Origin: an uncultured Oscillospiraceae bacterium
GTDB lineage: Bacteria > Bacillota > Clostridia > Oscillospirales > Oscillospiraceae
Direction: 5' to 3'
Assembly (NCBI GenBank): GCA_910588625.1
Contig: CAJUQN010000016.1
Location: forward strand, 1 to 50,221
Length of the DNA: 50,221 nt
The position numbers were made by a program, and so were the translations under genes. This document shows positions 1 through 7,686 of the stretch, one piece after another. Position 1 is the stretch's first letter, and each line of letters opens with the position of its first letter. Under the pieces are notes generated by a model. The model ran no database searches, was not told the origin of the DNA, and saw nothing but the letters and a program-made list of their open reading frames with translations.

Positions 1-2
1 GG

Positions 3-365
3 GAGAAAGACCGGGCCTATTACGAGGTCTATACCCTGCCCAGGACGGCGGAGGTACCGGAGGGATACAGGGAGTTGTCCTTTGTTTGCCTGCGGTCTGA
101 CGGGGCCATTGAAACGCCGGGGACGATAGGTATCATGTGCCGTCAGGCAAAGAAGAAAGTAAAGGGCTTAGAGGACTTCCATTTCCATATGCTCAGGCAC
201 ACGTTCACCAGCAACCTCCTGTCCAACGGGGCGGCTCCCAAGGACGTGCAGGAGCTGCTGGGCCACGCCGACGTCAGTACCACGATGAACATTTACGCCC
301 ACGCCACAAGGGAGGCCAAGCGTACCTCCGCACGACTGCTGGATAAGGTAGTCTGCGGGGAGTAA
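3..365 (+). CDS. Tyrosine recombinase/integrase, C-terminal part (runs off the left edge)
   Basis: The reading frame is open from base 3, so the gene starts outside the window. The visible 120 residues are the C-terminal catalytic half of a phage/ICE-type tyrosine integrase. The H-x-x-R box is seen as HMLRHTFTSNLL. The second histidine and the tyrosine nucleophile lie in LLGHADVSTTMNIYAHAT. The first catalytic arginine lies left of the window. Such enzymes cut and rejoin attachment sites and drive integration and excision of integrative elements. A perfect hairpin follows immediately. The family call is firm; which element class it belongs to cannot be told from this fragment. Confidence 0.9.
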   Translation, partial: EKDRAYYEVYTLPRTAEVPEGYRELSFVCLRSDGAIETPGTIGIMCRQAKKKVKGLEDFHFHMLRHTFTSNLLSNGAAPKDVQELLGHADVSTTMNIYAHATREAKRTSARLLDKVVCGE

Positions 366-369
366 AAAG

Positions 370-409
370 TTTCCCTTGTTTCGGCCTGCAAGGGCAAAAA
401 CAAGGGAAA
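370..409 (+). terminator. Perfect 12-bp hairpin behind the integrase gene
   Basis: TTTCCCTTGTTT at 370-381 pairs exactly with AAACAAGGGAAA at 398-409 around a 16-nt loop. It starts 5 nt after the integrase stop. There is no long U tract, so it is either a weak intrinsic terminator or an element-end dyad. Confidence 0.5.
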
Positions 410-551
410 TTACATAAGGTTTGAACATTCAATCAGCTGGAAGCCTTGATATATCAGAGTTTTAAGAGGATTTGACAGATAAACGGGAATTTAATTGTTC
501 CTTAAATTGGTATGCTTGTATAGCTATCTTTTCATCACTATAGGTTATTTA

Positions 552-2027
552 CTATAATCGCTTAATTTTAGGAATTATGAGACTACCTAACAAATATATG
601 CTACACAGATAAACAAATATATTTCCAATATACGAATAAAGAGTAAAGCGTCCTTTCATAGCAACCTGTGCTGATAATGTCTTTGTATCAGACTGAAAGT
701 AATCGGTCTGTGCCAACACACAGCCCTTAACATTTGAAACAATCGACATTCCGTTATTTGTATGTCTGATTATATTACTTCCATTTTCAACCCCACGCAC
801 AATCGCTGTCTTTGCAGCTAATAATGTCATTTCTTTCCAATCCGAAGCCGGAACAATTAGTATATCTACATTATTTCTTCCTGCCTGCTGTATTTTAGAC
901 AAAAATGCCATATCAGAACATATAAACGGCGCAATTCTACCATATTCTGTATCAAAACTTTTTAGCATTCCATCTCCTTTTTGGCACAATTCTCCGATTG
1001 AACGTCCATATTTAAAATATTCTGATATTAGTTCTCCTTGTGGATTAAATGCTACCGTTTTATTTTCCTTTAAGTCCTCGTAAGGGGTTTTCACCAGTAA
1101 TGAAACAATCAAATAAATTTCTTTCTGTTTTGCCATATCCGACGCTCGTTGCAAAAGCATATCTTCATCTTGTTTTAAAACCGCTCCATTCAGTTCAGAC
1201 CAAAAAACAATCTTTGCACCTGCTTGTGCTTCCAACTCTGTTTTTAGGAAAAGTTCATCAGCTACTGATGATAGTTTATTCCTTGTATTGGTAATGTTTT
1301 CATCAGTAAATGTATTGGTATAAAATGTAGAATATACATCTTTATCATTATTTAACAGCTCTGAAATCGGAACGGTTACTCCAGCAATCCTGACACTTTT
1401 ATCTGAATTTCCTACAAAATGAAACATAACAACTCCATAGATAAATACCAAGCCAATTACAGAACCATATATGATTATGTATTTTCTGATGTATTCTTTT
1501 TTGCTTTTATTGTTCCAAATCCATATAACCATTGCCGCCGTCCAATACATTAAAAAGATGATTCCGTAAATCCCTGTTACCGTTACTATTTGTAGCAGGT
1601 ATAGATTTTGGTATTGTGTATAAGCGTCAGACAACCCTCCCAATGCAGGGTATATCAGATAAATGATATACTCTATTGATACCATTATACTTGCAAAAAT
1701 AACAGTATCTTGAAATCTCATTTTTGATTTCGACCAGTAGATATATGGTAAAACTTTCAGAAAAGACAGCAGGATTGCTACTATTATACATATCTTTATA
1801 TCCATTCCAATGGCTCTCCAAAACTGGACAATAAAACCAATGGCATATATTGAACTAATTATAAGGTAGACTTTTCGAGTACGATTAAGATAAATCATAC
1901 ATAGAAACAAAATTGGATAAATCCACGCAAAAATCGGAACACACCATTCTCCGTTGGACATTACATAAATTAGAAAACTTAATATGATAAAAACTGCAAA
2001 GTATTTATTTTTCGAGGAATTTTTCAT
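552..2027 (-). CDS. Apolipoprotein N-acyltransferase (Lnt)-like membrane protein with nitrilase domain
   Basis: A 491-residue protein. Residues 1-210 hold several hydrophobic membrane segments, about 215-455 a carbon-nitrogen hydrolase (nitrilase) domain, and about 463-485 a last membrane segment. This is the layout of Lnt, which N-acylates the lipoprotein N-terminal cysteine outside the membrane. A Glu-Lys-Cys triad is readable: E278 in FWSELNGAV, K339 in YFKYGRS and C370 in PFICSDMAF, in the order and spacing of E. coli Lnt. Base composition is much more AT-rich than nearly all the rest of the window, which points to recent transfer. Most Firmicutes lack a classical Lnt, so substrate and role (lipoprotein or another acyl acceptor) are inference. 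The start is the first ATG after AGGAG, about 12 nt away. Confidence 0.75.
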   Translation of the reverse strand: MKNSSKNKYFAVFIILSFLIYVMSNGEWCVPIFAWIYPILFLCMIYLNRTRKVYLIISSIYAIGFIVQFWRAIGMDIKICIIVAILLSFLKVLPYIYWSKSKMRFQDTVIFASIMVSIEYIIYLIYPALGGLSDAYTQYQNLYLLQIVTVTGIYGIIFLMYWTAAMVIWIWNNKSKKEYIRKYIIIYGSVIGLVFIYGVVMFHFVGNSDKSVRIAGVTVPISELLNNDKDVYSTFYTNTFTDENITNTRNKLSSVADELFLKTELEAQAGAKIVFWSELNGAVLKQDEDMLLQRASDMAKQKEIYLIVSLLVKTPYEDLKENKTVAFNPQGELISEYFKYGRSIGELCQKGDGMLKSFDTEYGRIAPFICSDMAFLSKIQQAGRNNVDILIVPASDWKEMTLLAAKTAIVRGVENGSNIIRHTNNGMSIVSNVKGCVLAQTDYFQSDTKTLSAQVAMKGRFTLYSYIGNIFVYLCSIYLLGSLIIPKIKRL

Positions 2028-2073
2028 ATTTATAATATTCTCCTAAACACTTATTTTCGCTTTATTTGCTTCC

Positions 2074-2136
2074 CGATAAACACCGATTTATCGCTCAGTT
2101 TAGTGTTAATATATCACATAGAAGCACACCGCGCAA
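2074..2136 (-). promoter_or_regulatory. Promoter of the Lnt-like gene with a downstream dyad
   Basis: Reading right to left, TTGCGC (2131-2136) and TATATT (2108-2113) are 17 nt apart. Just downstream lies a perfect inverted repeat, CGATAAA-N6-TTTATCG (2074-2093), placed about +8 to +27. It could be a repressor operator or a recombinase subsite. Confidence 0.45.
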
Positions 2137-2151
2137 GCCCCCTAAACAAGC

Positions 2152-2183
2152 AGGGAGCGCCCGGTCAAGCCGGAGCGCTCCCT
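2152..2183 (-). terminator. Hairpin at the end of the serine recombinase gene
   Basis: AGGGAGCGC at 2152-2160 pairs with GCGCTCCCT at 2175-2183, with the recombinase stop codon in the loop region. There is no strong U run, so it may be a weak terminator. Confidence 0.4.
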
Positions 2184-2731
2184 CTGTATTTCAAAAACAA
2201 CCTATCCAGCGTGGGCCGTGAAACTCCCAATTCGCGGGCCAATTCGGCCTTGCTTACCTCCCGGTTCATGTACCGCTCATAATACTCCCCAATGTCCGTA
2301 ATGGCAATATTCTTGCGGCCCTTGTATTTGCCCTCGCGCTTTGCAATGGCGATTCCCTCCCGCTGGCGTTCCAGCAGATTAGCCCGCTCAAACTCATTGA
2401 TAGCCCCTATTACGGTGACAATCAGCTTTCCCGTAGCGGTGGTGGTGTCAATGTTTTCTTTGTCGCTCACCAAAGCAACCTTTTTTGCGTCCAACGTGTC
2501 CAGCAGTTCCAGCAAGTCCTTTGTGCTCCGGGCAATACGGGACAAGTCATGGATAAAAATAGTATAACCTTCCCGCGCCCAGTCCAGCATTTTTTGCAGT
2601 TCCGGGCGTTTTGTGTTCTTTCCGCTGGCCTTTTCGATAAAAAACTTGTCAATATTGTGTTGCTCCAATGCCTCTCTCTGGCGTGCTTCGTTCTGTTCCT
2701 CTGTGGAAACTCTGATATAAGCGATATTCAA
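2165..2731 (-). CDS. Small serine recombinase (resolvase/invertase family)
   Basis: The N-terminal catalytic domain begins NIAYIRVSTEEQ. Arg7 and the nucleophile Ser9 are in the conserved place. It is followed by the typical resolvase stretch IFIHDLSRIARSTKDLLELL and by the long E helix around GAINEFERANLLERQREGI. A C-terminal helix-turn-helix (SKAELARELGVSRPTLDRL) binds DNA. At 188 residues it is normal length for resolvases. I chose the TTG start at 2731 because GGAGGG sits 7 nt before it and the family begins at this motif; an ATG further upstream lacks a ribosome site. It probably resolves or inverts DNA within the mobile element. Its neighbour downstream is the AT-rich Lnt-like gene, so the two may form one cargo unit. 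Confidence 0.9.
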   Translation of the reverse strand: MNIAYIRVSTEEQNEARQREALEQHNIDKFFIEKASGKNTKRPELQKMLDWAREGYTIFIHDLSRIARSTKDLLELLDTLDAKKVALVSDKENIDTTTATGKLIVTVIGAINEFERANLLERQREGIAIAKREGKYKGRKNIAITDIGEYYERYMNREVSKAELARELGVSRPTLDRLFLKYRGSAPA

Positions 2732-2791
2732 AATAAATCCCTCCATATGTAAAAATAAGGTCATAATGTTGCTTGCAATGTGTAAAAGAAA

Positions 2792-2887
2792 GCGAAAAAT
2801 AGGTCTATTTTTACGCTTTTTCGCTCCCTTCCGTCTGTAAAGCGGGGGTATACCCCAAACTGCGGGTAAGTCCCCTGCAAAGGGGCG
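2792..2887 (-). other. Short intergenic stretch rich in dyads
   Basis: Between the DUF6075-like gene and the recombinase there are three small dyads. One is built on AAAAATAG-GT-CTATTTTT (about 2798-2815), one is the palindrome GGGGTATACCCC (2845-2856), and one is CCCCT-GCAA-AGGGG just after the DUF6075-like stop. They may be terminators of the right-hand operon or recombination subsites. Confidence 0.3.
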
Positions 2888-3256
2888 TTACATGGCGCGG
2901 GTGTTGCTGTACCAATAATCAGTCGCGGCTTTGAGAATGGGCGCGTAAGGGCCGCTGTAGAGGTACGCCGGGGCGAGGTCGGGGTAAGGCCCGTCACCAA
3001 CTGCCAGATTTGCCGTCAGAGCCAACAGGCGGCGGGTATCGGGGTTGGTGGTTCCGTCCGACCAATCCTCCGGCAAACCCCGGAAATTGCCGTCCAGGTC
3101 AACCAGGTTCCAAAAATCGGCGCGGGTGTCCTCATGAGCGGACAGAAGATAAATCGCGGCGATATTGGGCGGGTATGCGGTGCCTGTATCGTGCATCGCG
3201 TTTTCAAACAAGGTTTTGTGCTCAAAATCCATAAAAGGAAGATTCCGAAAATCCAT
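2888..3256 (-). CDS. DUF6075-like small protein of mobile elements
   Basis: A 122-residue soluble protein without signal or membrane segment. The pattern DFEHKTLFENAM near the start, then HEDTRADFWNLVDLDG and GLPEDWSDGTTNP, resembles the DUF6075 family seen in Firmicute conjugative elements. That assignment is from memory of the family pattern and is only moderately sure. The function is unknown. It starts 31 nt after the preceding gene's stop with AAAGGA upstream of ATG, and is the last gene of the element operon. A second ATG eight codons in (MDFEHKTLF) is a possible alternative start. Confidence 0.6.
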   Translation of the reverse strand: MDFRNLPFMDFEHKTLFENAMHDTGTAYPPNIAAIYLLSAHEDTRADFWNLVDLDGNFRGLPEDWSDGTTNPDTRRLLALTANLAVGDGPYPDLAPAYLYSGPYAPILKAATDYWYSNTRAM

Positions 3257-3287
3257 AAAATAGTCCTTTCTGCCCCTGTCGGGGCGG

Positions 3288-4277
3288 TCAATTTGTCAGC
3301 GCGGACACGTTTCCGCACCATTTTGTAATAAAATCGCTGTCAACTACGCCGATGCTGGCGCGGCCATAAATTTTTGCGCCCTCTAAGCGATATTGATAAT
3401 ACCTGGTTTTCGATGTGCCGGGGGCAATGGCTGTAAATGCGTTCATCAGCGCCGCTTTGTGGTCCCAGTCCAGGGCGTATACCCATAGGCCCGTTTCGTA
3501 TTCGGGCAGCAGAGAAGTTACCCAAAAATGAGCGTCTATGAGCCAGTCCATGAGACGGCGGGCCTTGGTTTCCCGTCCGGCGAACAGCACAAAACCAACC
3601 TGTTTCTTTTTCTCAGACAGAAAATAAATGTAAATGCCCCGGCGGTGTAGCTGCTCCAATGTGGTGATGGGCGGGGCGTATTCCTCGGCTGGGGCGTTGC
3701 CCTGGGCCATCGTGCGCCGCTGTATGTCGCTGAGTTCCAATTGCCGTTCTTGTTGACAATAATTATCCGGGCGGACATAGGACAGGATGGGCGCTTGCTC
3801 TTGATAGTACCCTAACAAATCCGGGAGCCGGAGGAACATGGTACAGCCTATGGCGGATGGATGGTATTCCAGGTCCGCCGCGCTGGTGATACCGTTCTTT
3901 TCGATGAAGGACAGCAGCCAGTCAATTTTCCTTGCCCCCAAAAGGTATGGGGCCATGGTGTGGGGGCGGCGCGTGGTGGCGATTTCCTGGCTGGTTTTGC
4001 CCTCGAAAAATCGGTAGGCGTACTTTCGGGCCAAAATCAAATCGCTATTGTTGTCTACCCACGTCTGACGGGTCAGGATTTCGGCAGCTTTCAGCGCACG
4101 GACAGCCCGGTTGACCGTCTGGCCGTTCATGTCCAACAGGACGGCGCACAACGCCCGGAGTTGGGGCAGAAGCATAGCACCGCCGCCGTATTGGAGAATC
4201 AGGGCAAGCAACGCCTGGAATTTTTGGCACAGCATTTCTTTTTCTTCGTTTTTTGTCAAAGGTTTCACCCCTTTCAT
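3288..4277 (-). CDS. Unknown element protein with N-terminal helix-turn-helix-like region
   Basis: A 329-residue soluble protein I do not recognise by name. Residues about 40-75 (LRALCAVLLDMNGQTVNRAVRALKAAEIL, split here as a helical pattern) look like a winged-helix DNA-binding fold. The rest has no motif I can name. Its ATG overlaps the stop of the preceding gene by 4 nt (ATGA), so the two are translationally coupled. The position, directly after a replication-relaxation family gene in a mobile element, suggests a role in element replication, mobilisation or control. This is inference from context. Confidence 0.6.
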   Translation of the reverse strand: MKGVKPLTKNEEKEMLCQKFQALLALILQYGGGAMLLPQLRALCAVLLDMNGQTVNRAVRALKAAEILTRQTWVDNNSDLILARKYAYRFFEGKTSQEIATTRRPHTMAPYLLGARKIDWLLSFIEKNGITSAADLEYHPSAIGCTMFLRLPDLLGYYQEQAPILSYVRPDNYCQQERQLELSDIQRRTMAQGNAPAEEYAPPITTLEQLHRRGIYIYFLSEKKKQVGFVLFAGRETKARRLMDWLIDAHFWVTSLLPEYETGLWVYALDWDHKAALMNAFTAIAPGTSKTRYYQYRLEGAKIYGRASIGVVDSDFITKWCGNVSALTN

Positions 4278-4870
4278 GCTCTACAAAATTCAATCTGCGC
4301 GTCAAGGGCCTCTGCGGCCTCTTCCTTGGCCTCTACCTCCGCTTGACCATAACTATCCGTCACGACCTCGAACGCCATAGAAACGCCGCCAGAGGCCGTA
4401 TAGAGAGCGTCAGGCATGGATATGTGGCCCTCCCGCATTTTCTCCCACAATTCCCCCGCCCGTTCTTCCTCGCCCTGGTTTCTCAACTGCCTGATGTGGC
4501 CGAGCAGTATATCCCGGCATTGGGTTTCGGTTTTCCAGGTGGCCCGCTCATGCTCGGTCAGGGACAGGTAGCGGGTGGTCAGCGGCAAATCATGGGCCGG
4601 GTTCTGGGCGCTGTATATGTGGTCAATAGACAGTTCGCGGCGGCATAAATCCCGCCCCTTAGAGGTCAGGTGATATACCGTTTTATCCTGGCCCTTGCCC
4701 CCAGGCTGGCTGTAGACTGATTTTTCAATCAGCCCATCTTTGCAGTACCCGGAAATCCGTTTATCGCGCAAAAACTCCCATAGCTGCTCATGTGTGGTGT
4801 AGCCACATTTTGCGAGGGTGGTTAGCGCGTTTCTGTCGCGGGGATAGATATTTTTTTTGCCATGCAACAA
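4274..4870 (-). CDS. Replication-relaxation family protein, start region possibly frameshifted
   Basis: About 198 residues. The N-terminus PRDRNALTTLAKCGYTTHEQLWEFL followed by KDGLIEKSVYS and KTVYHLTSKGRDL is a winged-helix pattern. It is typical of replication-relaxation family proteins of ICEs and plasmids (family call moderately sure). The start is odd. The best-placed ribosome site, GGAG, lies 7 nt before an ATG at 4863. However, that ATG opens another frame (MAKKISIPATETR, then stop), because of a run of eight A. With nine A the ATG would read straight into this protein. In the frame as written the only nearby starts are two TTG codons at 4870 and 4867, too close to the ribosome site. 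The 5' end is therefore uncertain. It is first gene of a coupled operon. Confidence 0.6.
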   Translation of the reverse strand: MLHGKKNIYPRDRNALTTLAKCGYTTHEQLWEFLRDKRISGYCKDGLIEKSVYSQPGGKGQDKTVYHLTSKGRDLCRRELSIDHIYSAQNPAHDLPLTTRYLSLTEHERATWKTETQCRDILLGHIRQLRNQGEEERAGELWEKMREGHISMPDALYTASGGVSMAFEVVTDSYGQAEVEAKEEAAEALDAQIEFCRA

Positions 4871-4915
4871 CTCCTTTCTGTGACGCTGGGTGGTACGCGC
4901 TCCCTCCCCGCGCAC

Positions 4916-5454
4916 GGGGCCGAGCGGAGGGGCGGGGATTGTAGGGCTTGGCCCACCAGGGCCAAACCGTTAAGCAATCCCCGCGAAGTATCGCCCCTGG
5001 CTTCCCGGACTGGCCGGGCCAGTTGGGAAACCGGGAGCGATACCCCGGAGCGAGGCCCACTGTCCCGGTTTGCGCCGCTGTTGGTTTGCTGGTTTCGCGC
5101 CATGTCCTTTTGCGGACGGCGTTCCAGGTTCCGGCTTGCCCCTGTCAATCCTCATGCGGATTGAATCACCCCCGGCCTTTGGCAAATCACGCGAACGGGA
5201 GCGATAAAAGCAGGGGCGGCAATAGCTTTAAGCGGCTGTGCGGCTACTGCTACCCTCATATATCCAAAAACGACAAACTTTATAACGAGGCACTTTTTTG
5301 ACGGTGAATCAGGTAAAATAAAACGACCATGGGCAGAATGCAAACTTAGTTGCGTTTGTCCATAGCCGCTTGCAGATGGCGCTCGGTGGCGCTATTGCTT
5401 ACTGTGTAACAGGTATCAGAGACTATGCGTTGTGCCTTTTCCGTTTGTCCACCC
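4916..5454. other. Gene-poor right end of the mobile element
   Basis: A 539-base stretch with no convincing gene. The short open frames on both strands are GC-rich shadows with no family pattern. The right part (about 5280-5454) is less GC-rich and carries the 10-base word CGTTTGTCCA twice in direct orientation, at 5353-5362 and 5442-5451. That is the arrangement expected for integrase arm sites. The element end itself is probably near 5470, inside dpaB. Confidence 0.4.
5353..5451 (+). repeat. Direct repeat CGTTTGTCCA near the element end
   Basis: Two exact copies of the 10-mer, 89 bases apart, lie within 120 bases of the inferred junction with dpaB. They may be arm-type integrase or excisionase sites; chance is not excluded. 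Confidence 0.35.
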
Positions 5455-5925
5455 TTATCGGTGTGTCTCTAAATAAACGTGCTTGCGTCCCAGCATGGTC
5501 CCCAGATTGGGGGCGCTCCCGGCAAGCCCGTCATTCGTCGCCAGCGCCAGCACCAGCGGCTTTCCATTGCGCAAATGGGCTTTCGCAGCCATTGTAACCG
5601 AGCTGTCCGTCACTCCATGGGCCAGCTTAGCCAGGGTGTTCCCTGTGCAGGGGCAGATCACCAGCACGTCCAACAGTCCTTTTGGCCCGATCGGCTCCGC
5701 CCCGGCCACGCTGTCAATGACCCGCCGGTCACACAGCCGCTCCATCTCCCGCATAAAGTCGTGTGCCTTCCCAAACCGGGTGTCAGTAGACGCCACCGTT
5801 TCGGATACGATAGGCGTCACCGGACCAAACCGGGCGGCTGTCTGCTCCAAAGCGTCCAGCGCCTTGGACATGGTGCAAAAGGACCCGCAAAACGCAAAGC
5901 CCACTCTCAATCCCTCTATGTTCAC
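5455..5925 (-). pseudogene. dpaB: Dipicolinate synthase subunit B, 3' end lost at the mobile element junction
   Basis: The frame follows SpoVFB/DpaB, a flavoprotein-fold subunit that with DpaA makes dipicolinic acid in the mother cell. Conserved stretches GFAFCGSFCTM, ICPCTGNTLAKLAHG and ALATNDGLAGSAPNLGTML are present. At RKHVY the family continues with a VPFGQD-like segment and about 45 more residues. Here it runs into LETHR and a stop, giving 156 instead of about 200 residues. The break coincides with the start of mobile-element sequence at about 5466-5472. It starts with GTG overlapping the dpaA stop by 4 nt. Whether the shortened protein keeps activity is unknown; the lost 3' part should lie beyond the left edge of the window. 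Confidence 0.8.
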
Positions 5926-6785
5926 AGATCTGATTCCTCCATAATATGATAAACGGTGTCCTTGATGTACCGCCCCGACGTAACGGGCGCCACTTTCCCC
6001 GGCAGGGACAGCGCCCAGATAACCCGAACTCCCAAGGCCGCAGCGGCGTCCATATCCACTCCGCCGGGCCGGGAGGCCAGATCGATAACCAGGGCGCGCT
6101 CCTTCAACGCGGCCAGCTCCTCCACCCCCAGCACCAGGGCGGGCACCGTGTTAAACACCAAGTCGTAGCTGCACAACCAGTCCGAAAGCCGGTCCACGCC
6201 CTCGCTGCCCAGACCCATGCTTTCCGCGGCGGCCCGCTGCTCATAGCGCCGGGCGGACACCCACACTCGGGCCCCCAGCGCTCTCAGTCTCGGGGCCAGC
6301 GCCCTTCCCAGCCGCCCAAACCCGACAACCAGGACCCGGGCGTCGTGAAGGGTAATGGGCAGCTCCTCCATAGCAATTTGAATGGCTCCCTCAGCAGTAG
6401 GGATGGCGTTGAGCACCGCCAATTCCTCCCGCGCGAAGTAGTCCCGGATCACCAGCTTCCGTTCCTTCGTCATCCGTTTCAAATCATCTCCCACCATCCC
6501 GGCGCACACCATCTGGCCGGACCGCAGCCCATCCAGCACCTCCGCCAGTTCATGATGTCCCGCCGACAGCGGCGCATTCAGCCTCCCGTCCGCCCCCGCC
6601 GCCGGAAGGGGCAGCACCACACAGTCCGCCCGGTCCGCCCCCGCCATGGAGGGCTCGCACTTCATCCCCTCGCCCTGCTCCAGGGCGTAGGTATGTACGC
6701 TGTGGCCGTCGTCGGCCAATAGCTCGGCCAGCGCCGCCTGCCGGGGATCACCCCCCACCACCCAGATATTTTTTGCCCGCAGCAT
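5922..6785 (-). CDS. dpaA: Dipicolinate synthase subunit A
   Basis: A 287-residue protein of the SpoVFA/DpaA family. With DpaB it converts the lysine-pathway intermediate dihydroxy-tetrahydrodipicolinate to dipicolinate, the calcium-chelating molecule of the spore core. The N-terminus NIWVVGGDPRQAALAELLADDGH and the central Rossmann motif VLVVGFGRLGRALAPRL show a dehydrogenase-like NAD(P)-binding fold. A family-typical segment IPTAEGAIQIAMEELPITLHDA precedes it. The ATG at 6785 follows GGAGG by 5 nt; a longer frame upstream has no ribosome site. It overlaps dpaB by 4 nt and reads toward the inserted element, so it is intact while its partner is not. Confidence 0.92.
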   Translation of the reverse strand: MLRAKNIWVVGGDPRQAALAELLADDGHSVHTYALEQGEGMKCEPSMAGADRADCVVLPLPAAGADGRLNAPLSAGHHELAEVLDGLRSGQMVCAGMVGDDLKRMTKERKLVIRDYFAREELAVLNAIPTAEGAIQIAMEELPITLHDARVLVVGFGRLGRALAPRLRALGARVWVSARRYEQRAAAESMGLGSEGVDRLSDWLCSYDLVFNTVPALVLGVEELAALKERALVIDLASRPGGVDMDAAAALGVRVIWALSLPGKVAPVTSGRYIKDTVYHIMEESDL

Positions 6786-6938
6786 AATAACCTCCAGTCC
6801 GGGCCCTTTGCCTCCGGCCCTTTTCGTCATCGTTACAGTGTATTCCCCGCCGGGCGGACGGGTGACAACTCAAAATAACGCGCAAGTTTTTCAAAAAAAC
6901 GGGTATACTATTTTCACCAATACATTGGAGGGAAAATT

Positions 6939-7571
6939 ATGCCAAACGTCTACCAAAACTATCACAAAGGCAATCTGGACTTCATGGACAGCCGTACCCG
7001 GGAAAATCTGATGCGCTCCTTCGCCGGAGAGAGCCAAGCCCGCAACCGCTACACCATCGCCGCCTCCGCCGCCCGGAAGGAAAAGCTGGAGGTGGTGGCC
7101 CGGGCCTTCGAGTTCACCGCCGACCAGGAGCGGGCCCACGCCAAGGTCTTTTACGACCTGCTCCTGCCCTCCGCCGGGAAGAACATCACCATCGACGGCA
7201 ATTACCCCATCGACCTGTCCGACAAGAGCCTGGACCTGCTGAAAGCAGCCCGCCACAACGAGTACCAGGAGTTCGAACACGACTACGCCCAATTCGCCAA
7301 AATTGCCCACGAAGAGGGCTTCGACCTCATCGGCGGCCAATTCGAGCTCATCGCCCAGATCGAAAAGGTCCACGGCGACCGCTTCGGCATGATGGCCGAC
7401 CTGCTGGAGCAGGGAATGCTGTTTGCTGAAAAGGACGAGACCCTGTGGATGTGCCTCAACTGCGGAGAGATCGTCAAATCCTCCATTGCCCCCCAGACCT
7501 GCCCCGTCTGCCGCCACGGCCAGGACTTTTTCATTCGCCTGGACTGGGCGCCCTATACCGCCAGAGCATGA
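6939..7571 (+). CDS. rbr: Rubrerythrin (diiron, C-terminal rubredoxin domain)
   Basis: A 210-residue rubrerythrin, a cytoplasmic peroxidase that protects anaerobes by reducing hydrogen peroxide with electrons from rubredoxin-type partners. The four-helix diiron domain shows MRSFAGESQARNRY, TADQERAHAKVF and ELIAQIEKVHGDRF with the expected Glu and His ligands. The C-terminal rubredoxin-like knuckles are CLNCGEIV and CPVCRHG (residues about 168-190). GGAGGG lies 7 nt before ATG. It is monocistronic: divergent from dpaA and closed by a strong terminator. A second, reverse-type rubrerythrin is encoded at 19139. Confidence 0.95.
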   Translation: MPNVYQNYHKGNLDFMDSRTRENLMRSFAGESQARNRYTIAASAARKEKLEVVARAFEFTADQERAHAKVFYDLLLPSAGKNITIDGNYPIDLSDKSLDLLKAARHNEYQEFEHDYAQFAKIAHEEGFDLIGGQFELIAQIEKVHGDRFGMMADLLEQGMLFAEKDETLWMCLNCGEIVKSSIAPQTCPVCRHGQDFFIRLDWAPYTARA

Positions 7572-7576
7572 CAAGC

Positions 7577-7618
7577 AAACACCGCACAAGCCGGTTTACC
7601 CGGCTGTGCGGTGTTTTT
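7577..7618 (+). terminator. Intrinsic terminator after rubrerythrin
   Basis: AACACCGCACA with AGCCGG forms a long GC-rich stem with CCGGCTGTGCGGTGTT around a TTTA loop, followed by a T run at 7614-7618. Confidence 0.9.
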
Positions 7619-7628
7619 ACATAAAGGG

Positions 7629-7657
7629 TTGATATTCAGACAGGCCTATTGTATAAT
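7629..7657 (+). promoter_or_regulatory. Promoter of the phosphopantetheinyl transferase operon
   Basis: TTGATA (7629-7634) and TATAAT (7652-7657) are separated by 17 nt. This gives a sigma-A-type promoter about 20-30 nt upstream of the ribosome site. Confidence 0.75.
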
Positions 7658-7686
7658 ATGTACAAAGAAATAAAAGGAGGCGGACT

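Noticed and set aside
4822..5185. Several overlapping GC-rich minus-strand frames at the element end
   Set aside because: They overlap each other in different frames and show no family pattern. One begins with a good ribosome site only because of the A8 frame conflict described separately.
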